A stretch of 64,000 nucleotides of DNA. Origin: Streptomyces parvulus. GTDB taxonomy: Bacteria; Actinomycetota; Actinomycetes; Streptomycetales; Streptomycetaceae. The translations under genes were made by a program, and so were the position numbers. The stretch lies in contig NZ_BMRX01000008.1 of assembly GCF_014648855.1 (NCBI RefSeq), positions 268,071 through 332,070 on the forward strand, given 5' to 3'. This document shows positions 32,154 through 40,460 of this stretch, in pieces (within the stretch, counting starts at the first letter, position 1; every line of letters begins with the position of its first letter). Under the pieces are notes generated by a model, which did no database searches, was not told the DNA's origin, and saw only the letters and a program-made list of their open reading frames with translations.

Positions 32154-32818
32154 AGGGCGTCCAGGAGCTGCTGCGGTCGCTGCGGGTGTGGGACCCCGCC
32201 GTCACCGAGCTGCGGCCCTTCGAGCCGGACGGCGCGCCCGGGGACCCGGTGGAGCTGTTCGCGCGCTGGTTCGCGGAGGCGGTGGCCGCCGGGCAGACCG
32301 AGCCGCACACCATGACGCTGGCCACGGCCGACGCCGACGGGCTGCCCGACGCGCGGGTGGTGATGCTGCACGGCGCGGACGCGGCCGGCTGGTCCTTCGC
32401 CACCCACGCCGACAGCCGCAAGGGCGGCCAGCTGGCCGGACGCCCGTACGCCGCGCTCGCCTTCTACTGGCCGGTGCTCGGCCGCCAGGTGCGGGTGCGC
32501 GGCCCGGTCGCCGCCGCGCCGGCCGCGGAGGCCATGGCCGATCTGCACGCACGGTCGACGGGGGCGCTGGCCGCGGCCCTCACCGGCCGGCAGAGCGCGG
32601 AGCTGGACTCGGTGGAGGAACTGACCCGCGCCTCCGAGGCGGCCTGGGAACGAGCGTCCCGTGAACCCGCGGCCCCCGCCCCCACCTGGACCCTGTACCA
32701 CCTGCGCCCCCACGAGGTGGAGTTCTTCCAGGGCGACGCCCACCGCCGCCACCTGCGCCTGGCGTACCACCGGACGGAGAACGGCACCGACTGGCACCGC
32801 CGGCTGCTCTGGCCCTGA
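32150..32818 (+). CDS. Pyridoxamine 5'-phosphate oxidase family protein (PdxH paralogue)
   Basis: A 222-residue PdxH-like flavoprotein starting at a GTG that overlaps the previous stop by 4 nt. PdxH features include TEPHTMTLATADADGLPDAR, VMLHGADAAGWSFATHADSR and KGGQLAGRPYAALAFYWPVL, and a C-terminal EFFQGDAHRRHLRL ending WHRRLLWP. The second PdxH in this window (58159) keeps the C-terminal EFWQGRENRLHDR more faithfully and is the better candidate for PNP/PMP oxidation, so this paralogue may act on another substrate. Confidence 0.82.
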   Translation: MKGVQELLRSLRVWDPAVTELRPFEPDGAPGDPVELFARWFAEAVAAGQTEPHTMTLATADADGLPDARVVMLHGADAAGWSFATHADSRKGGQLAGRPYAALAFYWPVLGRQVRVRGPVAAAPAAEAMADLHARSTGALAAALTGRQSAELDSVEELTRASEAAWERASREPAAPAPTWTLYHLRPHEVEFFQGDAHRRHLRLAYHRTENGTDWHRRLLWP

Positions 32819-32867
32819 GGGCGCGCCGGGGCGGCGCGGTCGGTGCGGCCGCTCCGGCCGCTCCGGC

Positions 32868-33479
32868 TCAGCGGGCCGCGGGAACCGGTGGTTCCGGGTC
32901 CGTGGCGATGCGGGCGTGGAGGTGTACGTCGCGGAAGCGGTCGTGGCGGCCGGTCTGGAACATGGCCTCGCGGAGGGTGCCCTCGCCGGGGTAGCCGCAC
33001 TTCTCGGCGATGCGGCAGGAGGCGTCGTGGCCGACCGCGTGGCCCAGTTCCAGGCGGTGCACGCCGAGTTCGGCGAAGGCCCAGCGCGAGGCGAGCAGGA
33101 GCGAGCGCACGGCGACGCCCCGGCCGCGCGCCTCGGGCAGGACCCAGTAGCCGACCCGGGCCACCTTCATGGCGCGGCTGATCTCGTTGACGCCCATGTG
33201 CCCCAGCGTCGCGCCGCTCTCCTCGTCCGTGACGCGGAAGGACACGGACCGGCCGTCGGCCGCGTCCCGGGCCCGGGCTCGCAGCGACTCGCGGGCCCCG
33301 GCGAGATCGGTCCACAGCTTGAGCGGGGTGTTCCAGCGCTGGAACTCGGGGTCCAGGAAGCCCCGCAGCCACGCCTCGGCGTCCGCGTCGGAGTCCGGGT
33401 CCCAGGAGCGCAGGCGCAGACCGTGCCCGCGGGGGCCGGCCGGAGAGGGGCCGAGGGCGTGTGTACGTGTGTGGGCCAT
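32868..33479 (-). CDS. GNAT-family N-acetyltransferase (RimJ/RimL-like)
   Basis: A 203-residue acetyltransferase of the RimJ/RimL subgroup: GLRLRSWDPDSDADAEAWLR at the N-terminus, VSFRVTDEESGATLGHMGV, the acetyl-CoA loop LPEARGRGVAVRSLLL, and ELGVHRLELGHAVGHDASCR then KCGYPGEGTLREAM. The start at 33479 (MAHTRTHAL) is taken because the open frame upstream overlaps the divergent monooxygenase. Substrate unknown; relatives acetylate protein N-termini or amines. Confidence 0.88.
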   Translation of the reverse strand: MAHTRTHALGPSPAGPRGHGLRLRSWDPDSDADAEAWLRGFLDPEFQRWNTPLKLWTDLAGARESLRARARDAADGRSVSFRVTDEESGATLGHMGVNEISRAMKVARVGYWVLPEARGRGVAVRSLLLASRWAFAELGVHRLELGHAVGHDASCRIAEKCGYPGEGTLREAMFQTGRHDRFRDVHLHARIATDPEPPVPAAR

Positions 33480-33578
33480 CCGGCCATTGAAGCCGACCCG
33501 CGGCCGTCGTGACCGATCCGCAACCGATTCCGGTCTTGACCGAGACCCATCAACGGGGAGCGCGATTACGCTCGCCGC

Positions 33579-34778
33579 ATGGCCGACTCCACAGCGTCCG
33601 CTGCACCGCAGCCCGCCCACCCCGCGGACCGCCCCGTGTACGTCATCGGCGCCGGGCCCGGCGGCCTCGCCGTCGCCCAGGCGCTGCGCGCCCGCGGCCT
33701 GCGGGCCGTCGTCCTGGAGCGCGCGGGCCACGTCGGCGACTCGTGGCGGCGCCACTACGACCGGCTGCGGCTGCACACCACCCGGCGCCTGTCCGCGCTG
33801 CCCGGCCTCGCGATGCCGCGCAGGTTCGGGCGCTGGGTCTCCCGCGACGACGTGGTGCGGTACCTGGAGAAGTACGTCGAGTACCACCAGCTGGAGATCG
33901 TCACCGGCGTGGAGGTCTTCCGCGTCGAGCGCGCGTCCGGCGGCGGCTGGCTGCTGCACGCCTCCGGGGGCCGCGAGCTGACCGGGTCCGCGGTGGTGGT
34001 CGCCACCGGCTACAACCACACCCCGCGGGTGCCGGACTGGCCCGGCCGGGCCGCGTACGCCGGTGAGTTCCGGCACGCCGCCGAGTACCGCGACGCGGCC
34101 CCCTACGCGGGCCGGGACGTCCTGGTCGTGGGCGTCGGCAACACCGGCGCCGAGATCGCCGTGGACCTGGTGGAGGGCGGTGCCTCCCGGGTCCGGCTCT
34201 CGGTGCGCACGGTGCCGCACATCGTGCGCCGCTCCACCGCCGGCTGGCCCGCCCAGTACAGCGGCGTCCTCATCCGGCGGCTGCCGGCCCGCCTGGTGGA
34301 CCGGATGGCCCGTCCGCTGGCCCGGATCAGCGTCCCCGACCTCTCGGCGCGGGGTCTGCCCCGGCCCGACACCGGCCTGCTGACCAGGGCGGCCGAGGGC
34401 GCGGTGCCGGTCCAGGACGTCGGACTGATCGACGCGGTGCGCAGCGGCCGGGTGGAGGTCGTCGCCGCCGTGGACGGCTTCGAGGACGGCAAGGTCCTGC
34501 TCGCCGACGGCACCCGCCTCGCGCCGGACGCGGTGATCGCGGCGACCGGCTACCTCCGGGGCCTGGAGGGCCTGGTCGGCCACCTCGACGTCCTGGACGA
34601 CCGCGGCAGACCGGTGGTCCGGGGCGGCAGCGCGCCGGCCGGCGCCCCCGGCCTGTACTTCACCGGCTTCACCAACCCGATCAGCGGCATGCTGCGCGAA
34701 CTCTCCCTGGACGCCGGCCGCATAGCCAAGGCGGTCGCCAAGCACGAGGGCACCGCCGTCTCACGCCTGCCCGGCTGA
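33579..34778 (+). CDS. FAD-dependent monooxygenase (flavin-containing monooxygenase type)
   Basis: A 399-residue protein with two Rossmann motifs: YVIGAGPGGLAVAQAL for FAD near residue 20 and VLVVGVGNTGAEIAVDL for NADPH near residue 180. Between them is an FMO-like stretch (VATGYNHTPRVPDWPG). The C-terminal ATGYLRGLEGLVGHLD is the usual FAD-closing region. Enzymes of this group oxygenate soft nucleophiles or act as Baeyer-Villiger oxidases, or are trimethylamine-type oxidases; the substrate is not predictable. The 3' end overlaps the convergent MFS gene by 18 bp. Confidence 0.88.
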   Translation: MADSTASAAPQPAHPADRPVYVIGAGPGGLAVAQALRARGLRAVVLERAGHVGDSWRRHYDRLRLHTTRRLSALPGLAMPRRFGRWVSRDDVVRYLEKYVEYHQLEIVTGVEVFRVERASGGGWLLHASGGRELTGSAVVVATGYNHTPRVPDWPGRAAYAGEFRHAAEYRDAAPYAGRDVLVVGVGNTGAEIAVDLVEGGASRVRLSVRTVPHIVRRSTAGWPAQYSGVLIRRLPARLVDRMARPLARISVPDLSARGLPRPDTGLLTRAAEGAVPVQDVGLIDAVRSGRVEVVAAVDGFEDGKVLLADGTRLAPDAVIAATGYLRGLEGLVGHLDVLDDRGRPVVRGGSAPAGAPGLYFTGFTNPISGMLRELSLDAGRIAKAVAKHEGTAVSRLPG

Positions 34779-36086
34779 GAGCGCGGGCGCCACCGGCCGC
34801 CGGCGGATCACCAGGGCCATCAGCGCCGCCGCCGCGCACAGGGCGCCGGAGGCGATCCAGACCACGTCGTAGGAGCCGAAGTGGTCGCGGGCCACGCCGC
34901 CGAGGAAGGCGACGAGCGCCGCGCCCACCTGGTGGGAGGCGAGGACCCAGCCGAAGACGATCGCGCTGTCTTCGCCGTAGTGCTCGCGGCACAGGGCGAG
35001 GGTGGGCGGGACGGTGGCGACCCAGTCGAGGCCGTAGAAGACGATGAAGAAGACCATCGGCGGGTGGACGCTGGGCGCCAGCAGCATGGGGAGGAAGAGC
35101 AGCGAGACGCCGCGCAGGGCGTAGTAGACCGCGAGCAGGCGGCGGGGTTCGAAGCGGTCGGTGAACCAGCCGGAGGCGATGGTGCCGGCCACGTCGAAGA
35201 CCCCGATCACGGCGAGCAGCGAGGCGGCGGCCGTCAGCGGCATGCCGTGGTCGTGCGCGGCGGGCACGAAGTGCGTCTGGATCAGGCCGTTGGTGGAGGC
35301 GCCGCAGATCGCGAAGGTCCCGGCCAGGAGCCAGAAGGGGCCGGTGCGCACGGCGGAGAACAGCACCGTGAGCGCGCGGCGGGCGGCGCCGGGGACGGGC
35401 GCGGGCTTCTCGACGAACTCCTCGGCGCCGTACGGCTTCTGGCCGACGTCGGCCGGGTGGTCGTGCAGGAGCAGCCAGACGAAGGGGATGACGGCGAGCG
35501 CGGCGAGGGCCACGGTGACGGCCGCCGGGCGCCAGTCGTACGTCTCGACGATCCAGGACAGCAGCGGCAGGAAGATCAGCTGGCCTGAGGCGGAGGCGGC
35601 GGTGAGGACGCCGGTGACCAGGCCGCGCCGCTCGGTGAACCAGCGGTTGGTGACGGTGGCGGCGAAGGCCAGGGCCATCGAGCCGGAGCCGAGTCCGACC
35701 AGCAGGCCCCAGCAGAGGATGAGCTGCCAGGCCGAGTTCATCCAGACCGTCAGCCCGGAGCCGAGCGCGATCACGGCGAGGGCGACGGCGACCACCCGCC
35801 GGATGCCGAACCGGTCCATCAGCGCGGCGGCGAAGGGCGCGGTCAGCCCGTAGAGCGCGAGGTTGACGGAGACGGCGGCGCCGATGGTGCCGCGCGACCA
35901 GCCGAAGTCCTGGTGCAGCGGGTCGATGAGGATGCCGGGCAGGGAGCGGAAGGCGGCGGCGCCGATGATCGTCACGAAGGTGACGGCGGCGACCCACCAG
36001 GCGCGGTGGACGCGCGGGCGGCGGCGCGGCCCGGCGGGCTCCGGCCGGTGTGCGGGGGCTGCGGCGGCGTCGGTTGTCTGGGTCAC
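34761..36086 (-). CDS. MFS transporter
   Basis: A 441-residue major facilitator with 12 predicted spans. Visible features include TPFAAALMDRFGIRR between TM2 and TM3 (the D-R-G-R-like loop) and a long central loop rich in charged residues (about 205-240). The layout resembles the oxalate/formate or monocarboxylate antiporter (OFA/MCT) subgroup, an inference only. GTG start at 36086. Divergent from the GlxA-type regulator, which may control it through the 71-bp spacer. Confidence 0.88.
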   Translation of the reverse strand: MTQTTDAAAAPAHRPEPAGPRRRPRVHRAWWVAAVTFVTIIGAAAFRSLPGILIDPLHQDFGWSRGTIGAAVSVNLALYGLTAPFAAALMDRFGIRRVVAVALAVIALGSGLTVWMNSAWQLILCWGLLVGLGSGSMALAFAATVTNRWFTERRGLVTGVLTAASASGQLIFLPLLSWIVETYDWRPAAVTVALAALAVIPFVWLLLHDHPADVGQKPYGAEEFVEKPAPVPGAARRALTVLFSAVRTGPFWLLAGTFAICGASTNGLIQTHFVPAAHDHGMPLTAAASLLAVIGVFDVAGTIASGWFTDRFEPRRLLAVYYALRGVSLLFLPMLLAPSVHPPMVFFIVFYGLDWVATVPPTLALCREHYGEDSAIVFGWVLASHQVGAALVAFLGGVARDHFGSYDVVWIASGALCAAAALMALVIRRRPVAPALSAGQA

Positions 36087-36157
36087 GTCACTGAGCTTCG
36101 GGCACCGGGCCCGTCGGAACGAGTGGCCCGAAGGTCAGCGTTCGCTAGGATCGGGCC

Positions 36158-37165
36158 ATGCCCTCCGACAGCCCGCCCCGCCCGCACCGCGTCGTCGTCC
36201 TGGCCCTCGACGGTCTGCTCCCCTTCGAACTGGGCATCGCGCAGCGCATCTTCGGCCTCGCCCGGGACGAGCTGCGGCGCCCGCTGTACGAGGTGGTGAC
36301 CTGCTCGGTCCGGCCGCCGGGGCCGGTCGAGACCGACGCCGACTTCGCGATCCTGGTCGGGAACGGCCCGGAGGCCCTCGCCACCGCCGACACGGTGGTC
36401 GTGCCCGCCTCCTACGAACTGGGCCCGGTCTACGAGGACGGGGTGCTGACCCGGGAGCTGGCCGCCGCGCTGGCGCTGATCCGGCCCGGCACCCGGCTGG
36501 TCGCGATCTGCACGGGCGGGTTCGTGCTGGCCGCCGCCGGGTACCTCGACGGCCGTCCGGCGACCACGCACTGGTCCTCCGCCGAGCACTTCCAGCGGCT
36601 GTTCCCGAGGATCAGGGTGGACGCCGACGTGCTGTTCGTCGACGACGGCGACGTGCTGACCTCGGCCGGGGTCGCGGCCGGCATCGACCTGTGCGTGCAC
36701 ATCGTGCGCCGGGACCACGGCACGGCCGTCGCCAACGAGGTGGCCCGCCGGACCGTCGTACCGCCGCACCGGGACGGCGGGCAGGCGCAGTACATCGAGC
36801 GGCCGGTGCCCGATCCGCAGCAGTCCTCCACCACCGGTGCCCGCGCCTGGGCGCTCGGCCGGCTGGGCGAGCCGATCCAGCTGCGGGACATGGCCGCCCA
36901 GGAGTCGATGTCGGTACGCACCTTCACGCGACGCTTCCGCGAGGAGGTAGGCGTCAGTCCGGGCCAGTGGCTCACCCGGCAGCGGGTGGAGCGGGCGCGG
37001 TACCTGCTGGAGTCCAGCACCCTCTCCGTCGACCAGGTGGCGCGGGACTCGGGGTTCGGCACGGCCCAGTCGATGCGGCAGCACCTCCAGGCGGCCCTGG
37101 GGGTCACGCCGACCGCGTACCGCAGGACCTTCCGGACGGAGTTGTCCACAGCCTGTGGAGAATGA
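36158..37165 (+). CDS. GlxA-family regulator (DJ-1/PfpI domain + AraC HTH)
   Basis: A 335-residue protein. The N-terminal ~190 residues form a class I glutamine amidotransferase-like (DJ-1/PfpI) domain, with VVVLALDGLLPFELGIAQ and the nucleophile-elbow sequence VAICTGGFVLAAAGYLDGR. The C-terminal ~100 residues form an AraC HTH pair (MAAQESMSVRTFTRRFREEV and VDQVARDSGFGTAQSMRQHL). In S. coelicolor and other actinomycetes similar proteins act as local regulators. It is divergent from the MFS gene. Confidence 0.9.
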   Translation: MPSDSPPRPHRVVVLALDGLLPFELGIAQRIFGLARDELRRPLYEVVTCSVRPPGPVETDADFAILVGNGPEALATADTVVVPASYELGPVYEDGVLTRELAAALALIRPGTRLVAICTGGFVLAAAGYLDGRPATTHWSSAEHFQRLFPRIRVDADVLFVDDGDVLTSAGVAAGIDLCVHIVRRDHGTAVANEVARRTVVPPHRDGGQAQYIERPVPDPQQSSTTGARAWALGRLGEPIQLRDMAAQESMSVRTFTRRFREEVGVSPGQWLTRQRVERARYLLESSTLSVDQVARDSGFGTAQSMRQHLQAALGVTPTAYRRTFRTELSTACGE

Positions 37166-37551
37166 GCGGCGTCCGGGGAACACGACGCCCCGATGTGTCG
37201 GCCGGCGGCGCGGCGCTGTCGCCCCGAGCATGGCATCGCGCGCCGCCACCCGACTCCGGCGCCCCGCGCGGCCCCTTCGCCCCCGGGGAACCGCCGCCGA
37301 ACAGCGACCCGCACTCGCCGAGGGCCCCGTCACCGGGCCCTCGTCGTCCCCTCGCGGCGAATCGCTGTCCACAAGCGTGAGGAAGCGGTCACGATCCGTC
37401 AACCGGAGATGGGGGTTTCATTCCTTTCGCCCGCGTTCGCCGGGGAAGCGCACGGAAGCACGCCCGGCGCACTGCCGCGTCACCGCCGGCCGCGTGAACA
37501 CCGGCCGGGGGAAGCCGGACGCGTGAACACCGGCCGTGGGAACGCCGTCCG
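37166..37551. other. Convergent intergenic region with a 16-bp direct repeat
   Basis: About 385 bp between the GlxA-type gene (+) and the HATPase gene (-). It carries a 16-bp direct repeat gcgtgaacaccggccg at 37492-37507 and 37521-37536 (29-bp period) near the 3' end of the HATPase gene, plus the related gtgaac flanks. No convincing ORF was seen; codon bias is not maintained in the overlapping open frames. Confidence 0.5.
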
Positions 37552-38052
37552 CTACACGGCCTCGTACGCGTAACCCTCGTACGCCACCGCGCCGCCGCCT
37601 GTCCCGCACTCCGGCGCGGTGTCCTCGCGCCCGGCGCAGCGGTCCAGTTCGCACCAGATGCGCTTGCCGGTGCCCTCCCGGCTCCAGCCCCAGCGGTCGG
37701 CCAGCCCGTCGACGAGGGCGAGGCCCCGGCCGCCGGTCGCCTCGTCGTCCACGCAACGGGGCACCGGGGCGCAGTCGCTGGCGTCGTCCACCTCGAGACG
37801 GACGGTGGTCTCCCCCGTCTCCCCCGGGTCCCCCGGCCGCGCGTCCGGCAGCACCAGCCGGAGCACGGCCGAACGGCCGGTGTGCACCACGGCGTTGGTG
37901 ACCAGCTCGGAGACGAGCAGGATCAGCGTCTCGGCGAGGGACTCGTCGGACCGTATCGCCGACCCGGCGAGCCGTGAACGCGTCCACCGACGGGCACGCG
38001 CCACTTCGGAGGGGTCGGGCCTGACCTCCAGCTGCACTTGAAGCATCTGCAC
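37552..38052 (-). CDS. HATPase-domain anti-sigma-type kinase (RsbW/SpoIIAB-like)
   Basis: A 166-residue GHKL ATPase. N-box region LVSELVTNAVVHTGR, G1 box VDDEATGGRGLALVDGLADR and the typical WGW...GKRIWCELDR end. These proteins act as serine kinases that hold sigma factors or phosphorylate STAS partners, though in Streptomyces many paralogues exist with unknown partners. A STAS protein and sigma factor lie about 1.1 kb away. The GTG start at 38052 or ATG at 38046 is possible. The last ~25 residues (after GREDTAPEC) are an extra tail. Confidence 0.85.
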   Translation of the reverse strand: MQMLQVQLEVRPDPSEVARARRWTRSRLAGSAIRSDESLAETLILLVSELVTNAVVHTGRSAVLRLVLPDARPGDPGETGETTVRLEVDDASDCAPVPRCVDDEATGGRGLALVDGLADRWGWSREGTGKRIWCELDRCAGREDTAPECGTGGGAVAYEGYAYEAV

Positions 38053-38245
38053 CGCTCACACCATCCGAACCGGCGGACACAAAGGCTCGCGCCTCACGTG
38101 GGCCACGATCGTAGCCATTGACAGCATGGCCAGATCAACGGCCGGGGACGGGATCACGGAACGTGATTCCCTTGTGGGACAGCATGGTTGACGTACAGTC
38201 ACCCCAACAAGCGCTTCGGGCATATTCCAGCGCGAAGGAGTACCC

Positions 38246-38437
38246 GTGCGGCATACTGTGCGACGCGCTTTCCGGGGAGTCGAACAGGCGTCGGCCGACG
38301 GCCTCTCCACCCTGCGGGGCAAGGCGCGCACCGTCGGTTCCGGAGCCGCCCCCAGGGCTGCTCCGGCACGGCAGGCGCTCGCGACCACTCGCATCCCGTA
38401 CAAGGTACCGGAGTGTGGCACCGACTCCGGGCCGTGA
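38246..38437 (+). CDS. Small basic protein, 63 aa, unrecognised
   Basis: A GTG start with a perfect gaaggag ribosome binding site 5 nt upstream: MRHTVRRAFRGVEQASADG, rich in Arg/Ala, ending YKVPECGTDSGP. Third-codon GC is about 78%, lower than the neighbours but still coding-like. A plausible promoter precedes it (ttgtgg at 38172, 16-nt spacer, tacagt at 38194). No family is recognised. It sits divergent from the HATPase anti-sigma gene, between it and the EF-hand gene. It could be a small regulator; it could also be spurious. Confidence 0.5.
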   Translation: MRHTVRRAFRGVEQASADGLSTLRGKARTVGSGAAPRAAPARQALATTRIPYKVPECGTDSGP

Positions 38438-38551
38438 CGGCCCACCCGGCGGACACAACCCGGTATCAACGCACAGTGACACCGTGGTGCCACGATCCGC
38501 GACATCCGCGCGCGGCGCGGGAGGCGTCGCGTGGCACCGCCGGGGCGCGCG

Positions 38552-39064
38552 CTACTCGGGAACGGTGAAGTACTGGGCGAAGGCCGGGACGATCTCCGCC
38601 TCCCCCACCTTGCCGTCGCCGTCGGCGTCGAGGCCGCCGGCGACCTCCCGGGCGGTGTCCCCGGGCACGCCGAGGGCGGTCAGCAGGCGGGCGGTCTCCT
38701 CGACGGTGGCGGACCCGTCGCCGTCGGCGTCGGCGACGAAGAGGGCGGCGTGCAGGAAGGGGCGGGCGATCTCGGCGAACCGCTCCGGCCTGTCCCGCAG
38801 GCGCTTGACCGCGCCCGTGACGAACTCCTCACGGGTGATGCGCTGGTCGCCGTCCCGGTCGGCGATGCCCGCGAGGCCCTGCCAGAGCGCCTCGGCACCG
38901 CCGTACAGCGCCTGCCCGCGGTCGGACCGGGCGGCGACGCCGAACTCGGCGAGGAGCGCCTTGGCGGCCCCGCTGAAGTCCGAACGGTCGATGTAACCGT
39001 TGCCGTCCTGGTCGAAGATGCTGAACCGCGCGGCGATCCTGCGCTCGTACTCGCTGTTGACCAT
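38552..39064 (-). CDS. EF-hand calcium-binding protein (calerythrin-like)
   Basis: A 170-residue protein with four EF-hand loops, each with the 12-residue Dx[DN]xDG pattern: DQDGNGYIDRSD near residue 18, DRDGDQRITREE, DADGDGSATVEE and DADGDGKVGEAE. The number and spacing resemble calerythrin and the Streptomyces CabA-type proteins. The start at ATG 39064 is preferred to the longer frame; ggagag lies 6 nt upstream. It probably buffers or senses Ca2+. No signal peptide, so cytoplasmic. It lies in the same direction as the STAS gene, 81 bp downstream of it. Confidence 0.9.
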   Translation of the reverse strand: MVNSEYERRIAARFSIFDQDGNGYIDRSDFSGAAKALLAEFGVAARSDRGQALYGGAEALWQGLAGIADRDGDQRITREEFVTGAVKRLRDRPERFAEIARPFLHAALFVADADGDGSATVEETARLLTALGVPGDTAREVAGGLDADGDGKVGEAEIVPAFAQYFTVPE

Positions 39065-39145
39065 GGTTCTCTCCGGCCGCCTCACGTCGGTGTCGGGTGC
39101 GTCTCGCCCGGAGCGTACGACGCCGGGCGCCGCCGCGGGCACGAC

Positions 39146-39535
39146 TTACGCGGACAGGGGCCGCGACTCGTCCCCGGTCGCCGAGGCGAGGTCGGGGTGG
39201 CAGTCGAAGAGCCGGCGCACACCGAGCGCGCCGAGGACACGGTTGACGTGGGAGCCGTCGACGGCTCCCTGGGCCGGCAGTATCAGGCGCAGCCGGCCCT
39301 GGCAGGAGCGGATCAGCCGCCGGGAGGCGATGAGCACCCCGACGCCGCTCGAATCGCAGAACAGGACCTCGGAAAGGTCCAGGACGAGGCTGTGCCGCCC
39401 CTCGGCGACCTCGTCGTGCACCCGCTGCCGCAGCACCGGTGACGTCACCAGGTCCAGTTCGCCCGACACCTGGAGCACGGCCCACTGGCCCTGCTCGCCG
39501 CCGGTCACATTGAACGTCACCACCATGCCCTTCAT
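39146..39535 (-). CDS. STAS-domain anti-sigma factor antagonist
   Basis: A 129-residue STAS protein. The domain has ELDLVTSPVLRQRVHDEVAEG, LVLDLSEVLFCDSSGVGVLI with the phosphorylatable Ser in DSSG, and a C-terminal helix. In partner-switching systems the unphosphorylated form binds a HATPase anti-sigma factor and frees the sigma factor. The HATPase gene is 1.1 kb downstream on the same strand and an ECF-type sigma factor is divergent upstream. The start is ATG 39535 or the ATG nine nt inside it. Confidence 0.9.
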   Translation of the reverse strand: MKGMVVTFNVTGGEQGQWAVLQVSGELDLVTSPVLRQRVHDEVAEGRHSLVLDLSEVLFCDSSGVGVLIASRRLIRSCQGRLRLILPAQGAVDGSHVNRVLGALGVRRLFDCHPDLASATGDESRPLSA

Positions 39536-39854
39536 TCGCCGGTACGTCCGTATTCAGCCGAAACGGAAGCCACGCCTACGCTTCTTGGCCGCGCGCCTGC
39601 CCAGCGGCCGTTCCCGCAAACACCCGGCCGGAAACGAGGCCCGATCAATAAAGGCTTGTTTCTGACTGTTTCGATCTCATTCGATCGAATCCGGTCGCAC
39701 GATGGAGGGTAGTAGAAGCCCTTACCACCCGTGGCGGGCCGGGGGCGCACATTGCCACAAAGGGGCGTGCGCGGTCGGACGTGCCGACTACATTCGGGGA
39801 GAGAACGGCCGCAGGCTGGACGACGGCGGAACGGACGGGGGGTGGAGGGGCCGC
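39536..39854. other. Divergent spacer between STAS and sigma factor genes
   Basis: About 320 bp, somewhat AT-richer near the middle (39640-39700). It contains the perfect 12-bp palindrome attcgatcgaat at 39679-39690, a candidate operator or part of a promoter. Divergent promoters for the STAS (-) and sigma (+) genes should lie here; no exact pair was fixed. Confidence 0.5.
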
Positions 39855-40460
39855 ATGGCGAAGAGGGACGTGAAGAGGGACGTGCCGATGCGCTGGGACC
39901 GCAAGATGCAGCAGCGGCTCGCCCGCGGCGAGGCCGCCGCCCTGGGCGAGCTGTACGACCGGTTCGCCTCGCTCGTGCACGGCCTGGCGCACCGGGTGCT
40001 CGACGACGAGCGGGCCGCCGACCGCATCACCCGGGACGTCTTCGCGCACGTCTGGGAGCACCCCGACGCCTACGACCCCCGGCAGGGGCCGCTGCGCACC
40101 TGGGTCGCCACGCTCACCCACCGGTTCGCCGTGCAGCGGCTGCGGGCCACCGAGACCGCCGCGCTGGCCCGCGGGGGCCCGGGGACCGCCGAGGAGCTGG
40201 AGCTGAAGGTGCGGCACGCCTCGGTCGCCGCCCGCGCCGACTACATCGTCCAGTCCATGCCGGCCCCGCTGCGCGCCGCCCTGGAGCTGGCCTACTTCCA
40301 GCGCCGCGACTACCGCCAGACCGCCGCCGACCTCGGCGTCACCGAGGACGAGGCCCGCCGCCGCCTGCGCCTGGGCCTCCAGCTCCTCTCCACCGCCCGC
40401 GACGCCCCCACCGCGCCCGAGGCGCCAAAGGCCCCGCCGGGATACGGGGGCGCGGCATGA
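39855..40460 (+). CDS. ECF-type RNA polymerase sigma factor
   Basis: A 201-residue sigma-70 family protein. Region 2 (about 25-95: LGELYDRFASLVHGLAHRVL, DVFAHVWEHPDAYDPRQGPLR) and region 4 (about 130-185: PLRAALELAYFQRRDYRQTAADL, EARRRLRLGLQLL) are present, with a short region-3 linker. ggagg lies 7 nt before the ATG. The stop overlaps the next start (ATGA), pairing it with the zinc-finger protein as sigma/anti-sigma. Signal and regulon unknown. Confidence 0.9.
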   Translation: MAKRDVKRDVPMRWDRKMQQRLARGEAAALGELYDRFASLVHGLAHRVLDDERAADRITRDVFAHVWEHPDAYDPRQGPLRTWVATLTHRFAVQRLRATETAALARGGPGTAEELELKVRHASVAARADYIVQSMPAPLRAALELAYFQRRDYRQTAADLGVTEDEARRRLRLGLQLLSTARDAPTAPEAPKAPPGYGGAA

